From: Cucumibacter marinus DSM 18995
Lineage (GTDB): Bacteria > Pseudomonadota > Alphaproteobacteria > Rhizobiales > Devosiaceae
Assembly (NCBI RefSeq): GCF_000429865.1
Contig: NZ_KE386979.1
Location: 189,572 to 253,571 of the forward strand
Direction of reading: 5' to 3'
Length of the DNA stretch: 64,000 bases
Shown: positions 52,802 to 64,000 of the stretch, piece by piece
Layout of the letters: each line of letters starts with the position of its first letter
Position numbering within the stretch: the first letter of the stretch is position 1
Notes under the pieces: model-generated
Database searches by the model: none
What the model saw: only the letters and a program-made list of their open reading frames with translations
Told to the model about the DNA's origin: nothing
Translations under genes and position numbers: made by a program

Positions 52802-54367
52802 TCAGGCGGCGTTTTCGCGCCGGCCGGACGATGCGGATGTGCCCCGGTCTTCCTGGCGCCGGTAATTGCCTGAGGTATTGCGGTTCGATTCGGGGTCTCG
52901 CACCTTGAACCGGGCCATCTCGGCGGCCATGTGCCGGGCCTCTTCATTGAGGGTGTTCATCGCTTCCGACGTGTTTTCGGCCATGGATGAATTGTGCTGG
53001 GTGATCTGGTCCATGTCGTTGATCGCGGTCGAGACTTCATCGAGGCCGATCGACTGCTCCCGGGACTGATTGGCGATCTGGGTGACAATGCCTGCGATTT
53101 CCTCGATCCGGTTGATGATCTTGGACAGAGCCTCGCCGGTCTGACCGACGATCGAGACGCCCTGATTGACATGGCCCTGGCTGTCGGAGATCAGCTGCTT
53201 GATTTCGCGGGCACTGTCGGCTGACCGTTGAGCCAGGGCCCGGACTTCCTGGGCGACAACCGCGAACCCCCTGCCGGCATCTCCTGCGCGGGCAGCCTCG
53301 ACAGAGGCGTTGAGGGCCAGCAGATTGGTCTGGAAAGCGATCTCGTCGATAACCCCGATAATGCGTGCAATCTGGTCGGATGACTTCTCGATCTCGCCCA
53401 TGGCGGTGACCGCGTTGGCCACCAGTTCGCCCGAGGTGCGGGCGTCGGCCTGCGCTCCGCTGACGATGCTTGATGCATTCTCGGAGCTTTCGGCTGCCGA
53501 GCGCACGCTTTCGGTCAATTCGTGCAGGGCTGCCGAGCTTTGTTCGAGGCTCGCTGCCTGCTTGACCGTCCTGTCGGAAAGTTCACCTGTGGCCTCGGTG
53601 ATCTTGGAGATGCCCCTAACGATTTGCTCGGAGGTGCGGCGCGAGCTTTGCAGCGTCACGCGCAGGGATTCGACGGCCTGGTTATAGCTGTGGGCCATTT
53701 CGACGAACTCGTCCGGAATGTCATCGGACAGGCGGACTTCGAGATCGCCCGTAGCCAGTTCCGACAGGGCGTTGGCGAGGGCATCGAGCGCCAACTGGCG
53801 ATCGGCCTCGGCCTTGCGGCGTTCGGCGCGGGCGCGTTCGCGCTCATCGGCCAGCGCCTTGAGGTAGACCGAGATTGCATAGTCCATATCGAGCAGGGCG
53901 GATTTGACCAGCACCGCGATGTCGGCTGCGGTCTCATCGGATGTCGTCTTGTTCTTCTTGTTGAGCTCGGGCCACTTTTCCGCCAGCACCGAGGCGATCA
54001 ATTGTTCGATGATCAGCCCGTAGCCGCCGATATACCAGGATGGTTCAAGCCCGATCCTGGCATGGGCCAAGCCCACCTTGTTGACCCCGTCGACGTAATT
54101 GCCGCCGAATGCGCCTGCGGCGATGATGCCCCAATGGTTGACCTGTCTCGCCTTGGCCGATTGCAGATGGCCTTCATCGGAGAAGAAGGCCGCCGTTTCG
54201 GGTGTTTCGCGCACCTTTGTATAGAACGTATCGAGGGCCGGGCCGATCGCTTTTTCGACGATCCCCGACAGCGACTGAAGGCGCCGCCGCGCTGCATCGT
54301 CGATTCCGATGAAATCGAGTCGGTCCTCGAGGGTTTGAGAGGAAGATGGTTCGGTGGCCTTGTCCAT
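52802..54367 (-). CDS. soluble globin-coupled methyl-accepting chemotaxis protein (aerotaxis sensor, HemAT-like)
   Basis: 521 residues and no membrane segment. The N-terminal protoglobin domain (about 15-175) has the proximal haem His102 in [21 protein letters not shown] coiled, HAMP-like stretch (175-250) leads to the MCP signalling domain (about 255-490). Its hairpin tip is [20 protein letters not shown] and the following [19 protein letters not shown]. Haem-bound O2, NO or CO would change signalling to CheA. No CheA/CheW genes lie in the window. A charged, Arg-rich tail ends ENAA, without a CheR/B-type pentapeptide. Confidence 0.93.
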   Translation of the reverse strand: MDKATEPSSSQTLEDRLDFIGIDDAARRRLQSLSGIVEKAIGPALDTFYTKVRETPETAAFFSDEGHLQSAKARQVNHWGIIAAGAFGGNYVDGVNKVGLAHARIGLEPSWYIGGYGLIIEQLIASVLAEKWPELNKKNKTTSDETAADIAVLVKSALLDMDYAISVYLKALADERERARAERRKAEADRQLALDALANALSELATGDLEVRLSDDIPDEFVEMAHSYNQAVESLRVTLQSSRRTSEQIVRGISKITEATGELSDRTVKQAASLEQSSAALHELTESVRSAAESSENASSIVSGAQADARTSGELVANAVTAMGEIEKSSDQIARIIGVIDEIAFQTNLLALNASVEAARAGDAGRGFAVVAQEVRALAQRSADSAREIKQLISDSQGHVNQGVSIVGQTGEALSKIINRIEEIAGIVTQIANQSREQSIGLDEVSTAINDMDQITQHNSSMAENTSEAMNTLNEEARHMAAEMARFKVRDPESNRNTSGNYRRQEDRGTSASSGRRENAA

Positions 54368-56299
<1,932 letters not shown>

Positions 56300-56313
56300 G
56301 AGGACCGCGTTCC

Positions 56314-56751
56314 ATGTATCCGCTCAACGCCGTTGAAACCATCATGCTGGCCGCGCTGTTTGCGCAGGTCATTTTGACCTTCGGGCTCTATGTCGAGCTT
56401 GGGCGGCGGCGCTATGCGGAGTTTTTCGGGCACAAGGTGCAAAGCGACGAGATTGCGCTCAAGGACGAGGCCTGGTCGGACAATGCCCGCAAGGCTTCCA
56501 ACTCGGTCAACAACCAGTTCCAGCTTCCGGTGCTGTTCTATGTTGCGTGCCTGATCGCGCTGTGGATGCGGATTTCGATGATCGAGGCGATCCTCGCCTG
56601 GCTGTTCGTGATTTCGCGTTATGTCCATGCGGGGATCCACATCACCACCAATAATGTCCGGCACCGTCATGCGGCGTTTTTCGCCGGATTTGCGTTCCTC
56701 GCCATCATCTGGATTGCGCTTCTGGTGCGGTTCGTTTTCGGGGGGCAGTGA
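56314..56751 (+). CDS. MAPEG family membrane protein
   Basis: 145 residues with four hydrophobic segments. The MAPEG signature stretch is visible as DNARKASNSVNNQFQLPVLF, followed by YVHAGIHITTNNVRHRHAAF, the conserved loop and helix. MAPEG proteins are glutathione- or eicosanoid-linked in animals; bacterial roles are unclear. It lies 14 bp after guaB and its stop shares one base with the VOC start. Confidence 0.88.
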   Translation: MYPLNAVETIMLAALFAQVILTFGLYVELGRRRYAEFFGHKVQSDEIALKDEAWSDNARKASNSVNNQFQLPVLFYVACLIALWMRISMIEAILAWLFVISRYVHAGIHITTNNVRHRHAAFFAGFAFLAIIWIALLVRFVFGGQ

Positions 56752-57119
56752 TGGCCCTGGCCACGCGCATCGACAGCATCTTCGTGCCGGCGATCGACAG
56801 CGCAGCCGCTGCCGCATGGTACAAGCGAATGTTCGGCATGAACGAGATATTTGAATCCGCCGGCTATGTCGGGCTCGGATTTGCAGAGGGGGCGCCGGGT
56901 CAGGCGGCATTGACGCTCTATCCGGCCGACAGCATCGACCGTGACCGCCATTATGCGTTCAATCTCTACGCTCCCGACGCTGAGGCTCTTCACGCGGCCC
57001 TCGCCGACGAGGGTGTGGAGGCAACGGCCATTGATAATCGCGGGCCTTTGAAGTTCTTCGAGTTCAGGGACTGTTCCGGCAATTGGGTCGGTGTGTGCCA
57101 TATGGGGGGTGGACACTGA
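56751..57119 (+). CDS. VOC (glyoxalase/bleomycin-resistance fold) protein
   Basis: 122 residues, a single VOC module: RIDSIFVPAIDSAAAAAWYK, then GYVGLGFAEGAPGQAALTLY, and ECxG-like FFEFRDCSGNWVGVCHM at the end. A small metal-binding or ligand-binding protein with unknown substrate. ATG 56751 overlaps the MAPEG stop; its own stop overlaps the rsmB start. Confidence 0.85.
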   Translation: MALATRIDSIFVPAIDSAAAAAWYKRMFGMNEIFESAGYVGLGFAEGAPGQAALTLYPADSIDRDRHYAFNLYAPDAEALHAALADEGVEATAIDNRGPLKFFEFRDCSGNWVGVCHMGGGH

Positions 57120-58411
57120 TGCGACTGCCCGGGCGGATGGCAGCGGCCATCGAAGTGATCGCAGATATCGAAACGCGCAAGCGCCCGGTTTCCGACGCGC
57201 TCAAGGATTGGGGTCTCAACCACCGCTTTGCGGGTGCGGGCGACCGTGCCGCGATCGGCAATCTTGTTTATGACGTGTTGCGCAAGAAGCTCTCCAACGG
57301 GCATCTCGCTGGAGCCGATGATGCCCGCAGCCTCGTCATGGCGGCGGTGTTGCGCGACTGGGGGGAGACGCCGCAAAGCCTCGCCGCCCAGTTCGAAGGC
57401 GACAAGTTCGCGCCGGACGGGCTGAGCGAAGCCGAGGCGGCCACACTCACCCGCGCCAAGCCGTTCAAGGACGCCCCCGATTTCGTTTGCGCCGATGTGC
57501 CCGAATGGCTGGCGCCCTCGCTTGAAGGCAATTTCAACGGTGACTGGGTGGCCGAGGGACAGGCGCTGGCCGAACGCCCGCCGCTTGATATCCGCGTCAA
57601 CACCCTCAAGGCCGGGCGCGACAAGGTGATGAACGCGCTCAAGCGCTTTTCGCCGCAACCGACGCGGATCGCGCGGCATGGCATTCGTTTTGCCGCCGGC
57701 AGCAAGGGATCGCGCACCCCGAATGTACAGTTCGAGGAAGGCTACAAGAAGGGCTGGTTCGAGGTGCAGGACGAGGGGAGCCAGATCGTGGCGGACCTCG
57801 TTTTCGCGCGGCCCGGCGAACAGGTGCTTGATTTTTGCGCCGGCGCCGGGGGCAAGAGCCTCGCCCTGGCCGCCGCGATGGAGAACAAGGGTCAGATCCA
57901 TGCCTATGACGCGGATCACACGCGGCTGGCGGCGATCTATGACCGCATCGCACGGGCCGGCGTGCGCAATATCCAGGTGCGCAAGCCCGATGAGGGGCTC
58001 CCAGAAGACCTTCTCGACCGCATGGACCGGGTGATCGTCGATGCACCGTGCACGGGGACAGGCACCTGGCGCCGGCGCCCGGAAACCAAATGGAAGCTGA
58101 CGCCCGAGCAACTTGCGGCGCGGATCGAGGAGCAGGAAGAAATCCTCGGCCAGGCGGCCGGTTATGTGAAGCGCGGCGGATTTCTCGTCTACATCACCTG
58201 TTCGGTGCTGCCCGAGGAGAACGAGGCTCAGCTCGAGAATTTCCTCACCGACCAGCCGTCCTTCCAGCTCGTCTCGGCGGGAGAGGTCTGGCAGGACCTG
58301 TTCGGTTTCGACAAGCCGAGCCCGTGGTCGGCGGACCTCAATTCGATCACGCTGACGCCGGCTTCGACCGGCACGGACGGGTTCTTCTTTGCGGTGATGC
58401 AGCGCGGCTGA
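57119..58411 (+). CDS. rsmB: RsmB/NOP family rRNA (cytosine-5)-methyltransferase
   Basis: 430 residues from the ATG at 57119. An N-terminal NusB-like helical region (about 1-130, LNHRFAGAGDRAAIGNLVYD) is followed by an RNA-binding linker and the methyltransferase. FCAGAGGKSLALAAAM is the SAM site. The catalytic cysteines lie in VDAPCTGTGTWRRRP (motif IV) and YITCSVLPEENE (motif VI). It probably makes m5C967 in 16S rRNA, although some NOP family members have other targets. It is translationally coupled to the VOC gene. Confidence 0.9.
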   Translation: MRLPGRMAAAIEVIADIETRKRPVSDALKDWGLNHRFAGAGDRAAIGNLVYDVLRKKLSNGHLAGADDARSLVMAAVLRDWGETPQSLAAQFEGDKFAPDGLSEAEAATLTRAKPFKDAPDFVCADVPEWLAPSLEGNFNGDWVAEGQALAERPPLDIRVNTLKAGRDKVMNALKRFSPQPTRIARHGIRFAAGSKGSRTPNVQFEEGYKKGWFEVQDEGSQIVADLVFARPGEQVLDFCAGAGGKSLALAAAMENKGQIHAYDADHTRLAAIYDRIARAGVRNIQVRKPDEGLPEDLLDRMDRVIVDAPCTGTGTWRRRPETKWKLTPEQLAARIEEQEEILGQAAGYVKRGGFLVYITCSVLPEENEAQLENFLTDQPSFQLVSAGEVWQDLFGFDKPSPWSADLNSITLTPASTGTDGFFFAVMQRG

Positions 58412-58440
58412 CCCGATTTTTGTGAACCAAACGCCCGGTC

Positions 58441-58941
58441 ATGCGTTCTAGAATCATGACTCAAACAGCACCACGCCACGAATCTGCGCCCCGCCAATGG
58501 ATTGCCCTGGCGGGCTTTGTCTTTCTGGTTGTTGCCATGGGCGCCCTGATCGGCACCCAGACAGCGCCCGGTGCATGGTATCAGGGGCTCGACAAGCCGC
58601 CCTTCAATCCGCCCAACTGGATCTTCGCGCCGGTCTGGTTCGTGCTCTATGTGCTGATCGGTACCGCGGGCTGGCTGATCTGGCGGCGGGACTGGCGAAC
58701 GCCGGTCTTCGGCCTCTGGGTCGCGCAACTTGCACTCAACTGGCTGTGGTCGCCCGTGTTTTTCTCATGGGAAATGTTATGGCCGGCAGCCGTGATCATC
58801 GTCAGTCTGCTTGCGGTGATCATCGGCTTCATTGCCCTGGCCTGGCGCATCGACAAGCGCGCCTCGTTCATGTTCATGCCCTATGCAGCATGGGTCGGGT
58901 TTGCGAGCCTGTTGAACATATCGGTCGCGATCCTCAACTGA
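58441..58941 (+). CDS. tspO: TspO/MBR family protein
   Basis: 166 residues from the ATG at 58441, or 161 from the ATG at 58456; neither has a clear ribosome-binding site. Five membrane segments. The family signature WYQGLDKPPFNPPNWIFAPV (about 46-65) is complete. W and N/L residues of the cholesterol/porphyrin-binding face appear in ALNWLWSPVFF. Bacterial TspO binds and breaks down porphyrins and responds to oxygen and light stress. It lies 29 bp after rsmB. Confidence 0.94.
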   Translation: MRSRIMTQTAPRHESAPRQWIALAGFVFLVVAMGALIGTQTAPGAWYQGLDKPPFNPPNWIFAPVWFVLYVLIGTAGWLIWRRDWRTPVFGLWVAQLALNWLWSPVFFSWEMLWPAAVIIVSLLAVIIGFIALAWRIDKRASFMFMPYAAWVGFASLLNISVAILN

Positions 58942-59024
58942 CCTGTCGGGGAGATCGGGTTTCCCCTGCTTGACCCTTGGTCCGCCTTGTGAATTTATGC
59001 CGCGGGGCGGGCAGGGAAGCATAA

Positions 59025-61928
59025 ATGAATCCGACTGGATCCTTTGGAATCGCGCTGATCGCCGCGCTCGCGGCCTTCATTCTGTCCATTATCGCCCTGA
59101 CTCGCGGACGCGATTCCAGCGAGATCGACCGCCTCAAGGACGACATCACCCAGCTGCAGCGCGATCTCGACGCGCTCAGGGCCCGGCAGGCGCCGGTCCC
59201 CACGCCGTTAGCTGATGCCGACGCCTCCGAGGCTGAAGAGCGCGCGGAATCCGAACCCGTTTCTGTGCCCGCCGTTTCCGAACCTTCGCCCTCCGTCAGA
59301 GCCGAAGAACCGGCACAAGACGGCGCAGATCAGGACCGTGCAGAGCAAGACGCGACTGAAGAGGCGGACGAGGAAAAGATTACGGCGGCTGACACCGAGC
59401 CGGCCTTGGAAACGCCTGCGCCCGAAAAATCTGCGCCCGAAAAGCCCGCAACGTCGGCGGTTCCCGAGCCGGAGCGCCATCACGACGAACCGCCCCGGGC
59501 CTGGGAGCGGTTCCTCGGTGTGCAGCTGCCGGTCTGGATCGGCGCGGTGGTCTTGTGCGTCGGCATGTATTTCCTCGTCTCCTTCTCGATCGAATCCGGG
59601 CTGTTCGGCCCGACCGCACGGGTCGTTGCCGGTGTTCTGGCCGGCCTTTTCGCGCTGATCGCCGCGCCTCTGGTGCGCCGCTGGCTGACCACCAGCAATG
59701 CGGGTGCCATCGCCGCGGCCATCGCGGCAGCGGGCATCACCGCGCTTTATGTTTCGGCTTATGCCGCGGCCAATCTTTACGGGCTGATCCCGCCGATAGC
59801 CGGTTTCGCCGCCATGGCTGCGGTGACCTTTGTGGCGATCTCGATTTCGTTGAGCTTCGGCCGCGTGATCGTTGTGGTTGCGCTGGTGGGCGGCAATCTG
59901 ACCCCGGCGCTTTTTGCCAGCACCGAGGGCAGTCTTTCCGTTTTGTTGGGCTATCTCGCCGCGATCTATTTCGCCGTGCTCGCGGTGGCGCGTCACCGCG
60001 ACTGGTGGGTGCTGGCGACGCTGGCGCTTGCGGGGCCGGCGCTCTATCTGGTGCCGCTCGCCGAAATGGTGCCGGAGGAAACTCTCGTCCTTGGCATTTT
60101 CCTGGCCGCGCTGCCGCTGTTTTCACTCGTCTTTGGCGCTTCGGCTGCCAATCGCACCCGTGAGGAAAGCGAACAGGCGGGGCGGCGGCGCGGTGCGAAC
60201 GACGGGGCTGCGCTGCAGCTCTTGTCTGCGATTACCCTGTCGCTGGTTGCCTCGGCCTGGATGGTGCACCAGAGCGGCCATGCGCTTGGCTATTGGCAGA
60301 TCTATTATGTCCTGGCCGGCATTGCCTGTCTGATGGCGCTTCTGGTACCCGCGACGGTCCGACGCGCAGCGACCATCGCGCTGATTGCCGGCGGCGCGGT
60401 GTTGCTCGGCTGGGAAAATCCGGAGCCGGGACTGTTCCTGTTGAGCCTTGTGGTGCTGTCGGGCCTGTTCGGCGTTACCGCGCTCAGCGGCATTGCGCGC
60501 AGCGTGCGGGCAGGGCATTGGGCGGCGTTCGGTGCGGCGACCGGTTTCCTGTTTTACGGGCTGGCACTGCTCAAACACGCGGGCTGGCAGGTGGCGCAGG
60601 AAAACGCGACCATGTGGGCTGCCCTGGCGCTGGGTCTTGCCGTTCTCTATCTCGGCACGCTTGTCTATGCGGCTCGCCGGGTCACCGATGACGCCTCGCG
60701 CAGCCATACCTTTGCGGCGCTCGCGACAGCGGTCACGGGCTTTGTTTCGATTGCGGTGGTGTTGCTGCTCGATCCGCTGGCCTATCCGGCCGCGGCAGCG
60801 CTGCAGGTGCTGGCCCTGGCGCTGCTGCACCGCCGGTTGAGCGAGCCGGCGCTCGAATGGGTGGGCTGGCTGTTCGCCCTCATTTATGGCGGCTTGCTGC
60901 TGTTGAGCGGCGTGCTGGTCAACGATCCCGCGACAAAAGAAATTCTGGTGGCGCAACAGATCCTCGCCGCCAAGCCATTCTGGGATGCGCCGGGCATGAT
61001 GCTGATCCTGCCGGCGGCGGTGCTTTTCGCCGCAGGGTCTGCCTTCGGTCCGGGCACGCGCACGCGTTTGATCGACCTGCTCGATATCGCGGCGCCGATC
61101 CTTGCTGCGCTCGGTCTCGGTTTCGTGGTTCTGCCCAACTGGTTCGATCTGATTGGCGGCACGAGCTTTGTGGCGGCAGCCAAATTGCACAATACCGAGC
61201 TGGCGCTGGCGCTGACATTTGCAGCCGCGGGTCACCTGCTCGGGCGAATGGTCGTGGCCCGCTCGGCGTTGTTCGTGGTCGCGGGGTCGTCTGCCGGCCT
61301 GATGCTGTTCGGGCTGTTGCTTCCGCTCCTGCAGGGCTGGCCGCTCGTCGAGGTGCCGGGCAATGTTTACATCAACATATTGCCAGTCACCTTCGGAACG
61401 ACGGCGATCCTCGTGGCCTCAACCTATGCGCTGGCGGAAAGCTGGGGCACTGTGGGCATTCACCCATTCGCACGCTGGGCGATCTATGTGCTGGGGCTGG
61501 CGCTGATGCTGGCCATGGGCGTCCTCTGGATCCGTTTCGGCTTCCACGGCACCGGCCTGCAGGGTGAGGTGTTCGAGGCCGAGAACTACGCCTACTCCGT
61601 CCTGTTGCTGGTGTTCGGGCTGGTGCTTTTGACCGGCGGAATCATATTCCGTTCCCTGCCGGCACGGGCGGCGTCCTTCGCCTTCATCCTCGCCACGCTT
61701 GCCAAGGCCTTCCTCGTCGATGCGCAGGTGCTCGACGGGTTGCTGCGGGTGTTGTCGTTCTTTGCGCTCGGGCTCTCGCTTTTGGCGGTGAGCTGGTTCT
61801 ATGCCCGCTTCGCGTTCGGGCTGTCCAAGCGGCCACCCACGCGGCCCGGCCCGCCGAGCGCCGGGAGCGGCGATTCGCCCGCGCTGGACGGGGACGAGGG
61901 TCTTGCGGAATCGCCAAAGCAGGGATAA
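59025..61928 (+). CDS. DUF2339 large polytopic membrane protein
   Basis: 967 residues. An N-terminal anchor helix (about 8-27) is followed by a coiled stretch (DRLKDDITQLQRDLDALRA) and an acidic Pro/Ala-rich cytoplasmic or periplasmic linker (60-155). The rest is about 20 or more hydrophobic segments typical of DUF2339, opening with WERFLGVQLPVWIGAVVLCV. Function unknown; the family is widespread and often beside cell-envelope or nucleotide genes. The tail (930-967) is polar and Pro-rich. guaA starts 9 bp after its stop. Confidence 0.88.
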   Translation: MNPTGSFGIALIAALAAFILSIIALTRGRDSSEIDRLKDDITQLQRDLDALRARQAPVPTPLADADASEAEERAESEPVSVPAVSEPSPSVRAEEPAQDGADQDRAEQDATEEADEEKITAADTEPALETPAPEKSAPEKPATSAVPEPERHHDEPPRAWERFLGVQLPVWIGAVVLCVGMYFLVSFSIESGLFGPTARVVAGVLAGLFALIAAPLVRRWLTTSNAGAIAAAIAAAGITALYVSAYAAANLYGLIPPIAGFAAMAAVTFVAISISLSFGRVIVVVALVGGNLTPALFASTEGSLSVLLGYLAAIYFAVLAVARHRDWWVLATLALAGPALYLVPLAEMVPEETLVLGIFLAALPLFSLVFGASAANRTREESEQAGRRRGANDGAALQLLSAITLSLVASAWMVHQSGHALGYWQIYYVLAGIACLMALLVPATVRRAATIALIAGGAVLLGWENPEPGLFLLSLVVLSGLFGVTALSGIARSVRAGHWAAFGAATGFLFYGLALLKHAGWQVAQENATMWAALALGLAVLYLGTLVYAARRVTDDASRSHTFAALATAVTGFVSIAVVLLLDPLAYPAAAALQVLALALLHRRLSEPALEWVGWLFALIYGGLLLLSGVLVNDPATKEILVAQQILAAKPFWDAPGMMLILPAAVLFAAGSAFGPGTRTRLIDLLDIAAPILAALGLGFVVLPNWFDLIGGTSFVAAAKLHNTELALALTFAAAGHLLGRMVVARSALFVVAGSSAGLMLFGLLLPLLQGWPLVEVPGNVYINILPVTFGTTAILVASTYALAESWGTVGIHPFARWAIYVLGLALMLAMGVLWIRFGFHGTGLQGEVFEAENYAYSVLLLVFGLVLLTGGIIFRSLPARAASFAFILATLAKAFLVDAQVLDGLLRVLSFFALGLSLLAVSWFYARFAFGLSKRPPTRPGPPSAGSGDSPALDGDEGLAESPKQG

Positions 61929-61937
61929 AGCCCGGCA

Positions 61938-63500
61938 ATGTCGGACCACAGCCAATCCATTCTGATCATCGATTTCGGTTCACAGGTCACCCAGCTCATC
62001 GCGCGGCGGGTTCGTGAAGCCGGGGTCTATTGCGAAATCCATCCCTTCAACAATGTCGACGGCGCCTATGAGGCGCTCAAACCCGAGGCGATCATCCTCT
62101 CGGGCGGGCCGGCCAGTGTTGTCGACGAGAATGCGCCGAGCGTGCCGGACTTTGTCTGGGAGAGCGGGGTGCCGGTTCTGGGCATCTGCTATGGCCAGCA
62201 GGCCATGTGCCAGGCACTGGGCGGCCGGGTGGAACCGGGCGATGAGGAAGGGCGCGAATTCGGCCGCGCCACCGTCGAGGTCAAAAAGGCGGGGCCGCTT
62301 CTCGAGAATGTATGGACCGAGGCCGGTCATTACCCTGTCTGGATGAGCCATGGCGACCGCGTCACCGCGCTGCCCGAAGGCTTCGAGGTCATCGCCACCT
62401 CCACCGGCGCGCCCTTCGCGATGATCGCGAATGAAGACAAACGCTATTACGGCACCCAGTTTCATCTGGAGGTAGCGCACACCCCGGATGGTGCCGCCCT
62501 GATCTCGAATTTCGTACACAAGATCGCCGGGTGCGCCGGCGACTGGACCATGGCCGCCTATCGCGACCATGCGATCGAAAAGATCCGCGAGCAGGTTGGC
62601 GACGGCAAGGTGATCTGCGGCCTGTCCGGCGGAGTCGACAGTTCGGTCGCGGCGGTACTGATCCACGAGGCGATCGGCGATCAGCTCACCTGCATCTTTG
62701 TCGATCATGGCCTGATGCGTATGAACGAGGCGGACGAAGTGATCTCGCTGTTCCGCGAGCATTACAACATTCCGCTGGTGCATGCCGATGCGCAGGACCT
62801 GTTCCTTGGCAAGCTTGAGGGCGTGTCCGACCCCGAGACCAAACGCAAGATCATTGGCGGGTTGTTCATCGAGGTCTTCGAGGCGGAGGCCAACAAGATC
62901 GGCGGGGCGCAGTTCCTCGCCCAGGGCACGCTCTACCCGGACGTGATCGAAAGCGTGTCGTTCACCGGCGGGCCCTCGGTTACCATCAAGTCGCACCACA
63001 ATGTGGGCGGGTTGCCCGAGCGCATGAACATGGCGCTGGTTGAGCCGTTGCGCGAATTGTTCAAGGACGAAGTCCGGGCACTGGGACGTGAGCTCGGCCT
63101 GCCCGAGAGCTTTGTCGGCCGGCATCCGTTCCCGGGGCCGGGTCTCGCCATCCGCTGTCCGGGCGGGGTGAGCCGCGACAAGCTTGAGATCCTGCGCAAG
63201 GCCGACGCGATCTATCTCGACGAGATCCGCAAGGCCGGTCTCTACGACAAGATCTGGCAGGCCTTTGCCGTGTTGCTGCCCGTCCAGACCGTCGGTGTGA
63301 TGGGTGACGGGCGAACCTATGAGTTCGTATGCGCCCTGCGCGCCGTGACCTCGGTCGATGGCATGACCGCGGATTTCTATCCCTATGAGATGGATTTTCT
63401 CGGCAAGGCTGCGACCCGGATCATCAACGAGGTCAAGGGTATCAACCGCGTTGTCTATGACGTGACCTCCAAGCCCCCCGGCACGATCGAATGGGAGTGA
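61938..63500 (+). CDS. guaA: GMP synthase (glutamine-hydrolysing)
   Basis: 520 residues. It converts XMP to GMP with ammonia from glutamine. An N-terminal class I glutamine amidotransferase has Cys84 ([10 protein letters not shown]), and the His-Glu pair in [10 protein letters not shown] (about 174-176). The ATP-pyrophosphatase domain has the P-loop [15 protein letters not shown], and the C-terminal dimer domain ends in PPGTIEWE, the conserved GMPS terminus. With guaB it frames a seven-gene run on one strand. Confidence 0.98.
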   Translation: MSDHSQSILIIDFGSQVTQLIARRVREAGVYCEIHPFNNVDGAYEALKPEAIILSGGPASVVDENAPSVPDFVWESGVPVLGICYGQQAMCQALGGRVEPGDEEGREFGRATVEVKKAGPLLENVWTEAGHYPVWMSHGDRVTALPEGFEVIATSTGAPFAMIANEDKRYYGTQFHLEVAHTPDGAALISNFVHKIAGCAGDWTMAAYRDHAIEKIREQVGDGKVICGLSGGVDSSVAAVLIHEAIGDQLTCIFVDHGLMRMNEADEVISLFREHYNIPLVHADAQDLFLGKLEGVSDPETKRKIIGGLFIEVFEAEANKIGGAQFLAQGTLYPDVIESVSFTGGPSVTIKSHHNVGGLPERMNMALVEPLRELFKDEVRALGRELGLPESFVGRHPFPGPGLAIRCPGGVSRDKLEILRKADAIYLDEIRKAGLYDKIWQAFAVLLPVQTVGVMGDGRTYEFVCALRAVTSVDGMTADFYPYEMDFLGKAATRIINEVKGINRVVYDVTSKPPGTIEWE

Positions 63501-63600
63501 GCAAGCGGTTGGCGCTTTGCGCCAAGCCGACGATCCTGTGAATCGTCGGCAGCTTGCGAACGCGAGGGAGATGCCGAAGGCATCGGGCCCCTCGCAAGCA
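63501..63600. other. structured intergenic element with mutually exclusive stems after guaA
   Basis: Starting at the first base after the guaA stop, GCAAGC (63501-63506) can pair with GCTTGC (63552-63557), enclosing two perfect hairpins (63509-63515 with 63519-63525; 63526-63534 with 63542-63550), a three-way junction. The same 63552-63559 can instead pair with TCGCAAGC (63592-63599), enclosing GATGCC/GGCATC (63570-63575 with 63579-63584) and followed by ATTTTGG, a terminator-like end. GCGAGGG (63562-63568) also pairs with CCCTCGC (63589-63595). It lies between convergent guaA and kduD. Confidence 0.6.
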
Positions 63601-63647
63601 TTTTGGTTTCACCTGCGAACACCCTGAGAGCTATGCTCGAAGGGTCG

Positions 63648-64000
63648 CTAGCGTCCGAGCCAGCCGCCATCGACCGGCAGGACCGTGCCGTGGATGAAGG
63701 CTGCTGCATCGCTTGCCAGAAATGCAGCCATCGCGCCGATATCGGCAGGGACACCCCAGCGGGCTGCCGGAACCCGCGCCAGCAATGCGGCCGAGCGCTC
63801 TTTGTCAGCCTGTAGCTCGGCTGTGTTGTCGGTGGCGATATAGCCGGGGGCGATGGCGTTTACATTCACTCCTTTGCCGGCCCATTCATTGGCGAGCGCC
63901 TTGGTCAGTTGCGCGATCCCGCCCTTGGCTGCGGCGTAGCCCGGCACGTTGATGCCACCCTGGAAACTGAGAACCGATGCGATGAAGATGATCTTGCCGC
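63648..64000 (-). CDS. kduD: KduD-like SDR (2-dehydro-3-deoxy-D-gluconate 5-dehydrogenase), 5' part beyond the window
   Basis: The C-terminal 117 codons of a short-chain dehydrogenase, running off the right edge. The strand reads GKIIFIASVLSFQGGINVPG, then YAAAKGGIAQL with the catalytic Tyr-x3-Lys, NVNAIAPGYIATDNTAELQA, and the end FIHGTVLPVDGGWLGR. IASVLSFQGG plus IATDNTAEL is characteristic of KduD, which interconverts uronate/pectin breakdown ketoacids with NAD. Other SDRs share the fold, so the substrate needs the missing part and neighbours. Confidence 0.82.
   Translation of the reverse strand, partial: GKIIFIASVLSFQGGINVPGYAAAKGGIAQLTKALANEWAGKGVNVNAIAPGYIATDNTAELQADKERSAALLARVPAARWGVPADIGAMAAFLASDAAAFIHGTVLPVDGGWLGR

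Overview
The window is high-GC, gene-dense chromosomal DNA from an alphaproteobacterium, most likely of the order Hyphomicrobiales (Rhizobiales). The reasons are a DUF2865 protein, an Omp25/31-like porin, a class II DAHP synthase, a short GltX fused by overlap to nadE, an ArsR-Atm1 pair, and a guaB-rsmB-guaA neighbourhood. A Devosiaceae-like host is a guess that the sequence alone cannot settle. I see no phage, insertion sequence, CRISPR array or rRNA. The only tRNA is a Gln(CUG) tRNA.

Layout. 1-3541: an ECF sigma factor with a long C-terminal region (cut by the left edge), a membrane histidine kinase and an Lrp/AsnC regulator. 3548-11780: moaA, an L,D-transpeptidase, rpiA, a DUF2059 protein, glutathione reductase, a VIT1/CCC1 metal transporter, class II DAHP synthase and an outer-membrane barrel whose promoter carries two CtrA-like boxes. 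11942-18545: nadE-gltX, a DUF2865 protein overlapping gltX tail to tail, a fumarylacetoacetase-family enzyme, cytochrome c' and a LysE-type exporter. 18765-23663: a tightly packed cysS-GFA-pip-GFA-cimA run. 23712-29529: a 1165-residue acidic LysM protein, then an ArsR repressor coupled to an Atm1-type ABC exporter. 29681-34865: a PadR-MFP-RND efflux operon with a long palindromic operator. 35112-36801: cysQ and nadC.

36901-47925 looks like a scavenging island for peptides and modified amino acids: a DUF1028 protein, an oligopeptide ABC transporter with a permease-ATPase fusion, an FCD-type GntR regulator, an N-carbamoyl-amino-acid-hydrolase-like enzyme, an M24 peptidase, a cupin/XRE regulator and a GAF protein. 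The genes would import peptides or carbamoylated amino acids, hydrolyse them, and control the process through two local regulators.

47984-64000: a porin, tRNA-Gln, ppx/gppA-rlmE, an MFS exporter, a soluble globin-coupled chemoreceptor, then the purine run guaB-MAPEG-VOC-rsmB-tspO-DUF2339-guaA. The window ends in a structured intergenic element and a kduD-like dehydrogenase cut by the right edge.

The most interesting signals outside the coding annotation are probable operators for ArsR (overlapping its own start codon) and PadR (11-bp arms), a hairpin that hides the RND ribosome-binding site around the MFP stop codon, paired CtrA-like boxes before the outer-membrane gene, mutually exclusive stems after guaA, and the very large Glu/Pro/Ala-rich LysM protein built partly from 15-bp tandem repeats.
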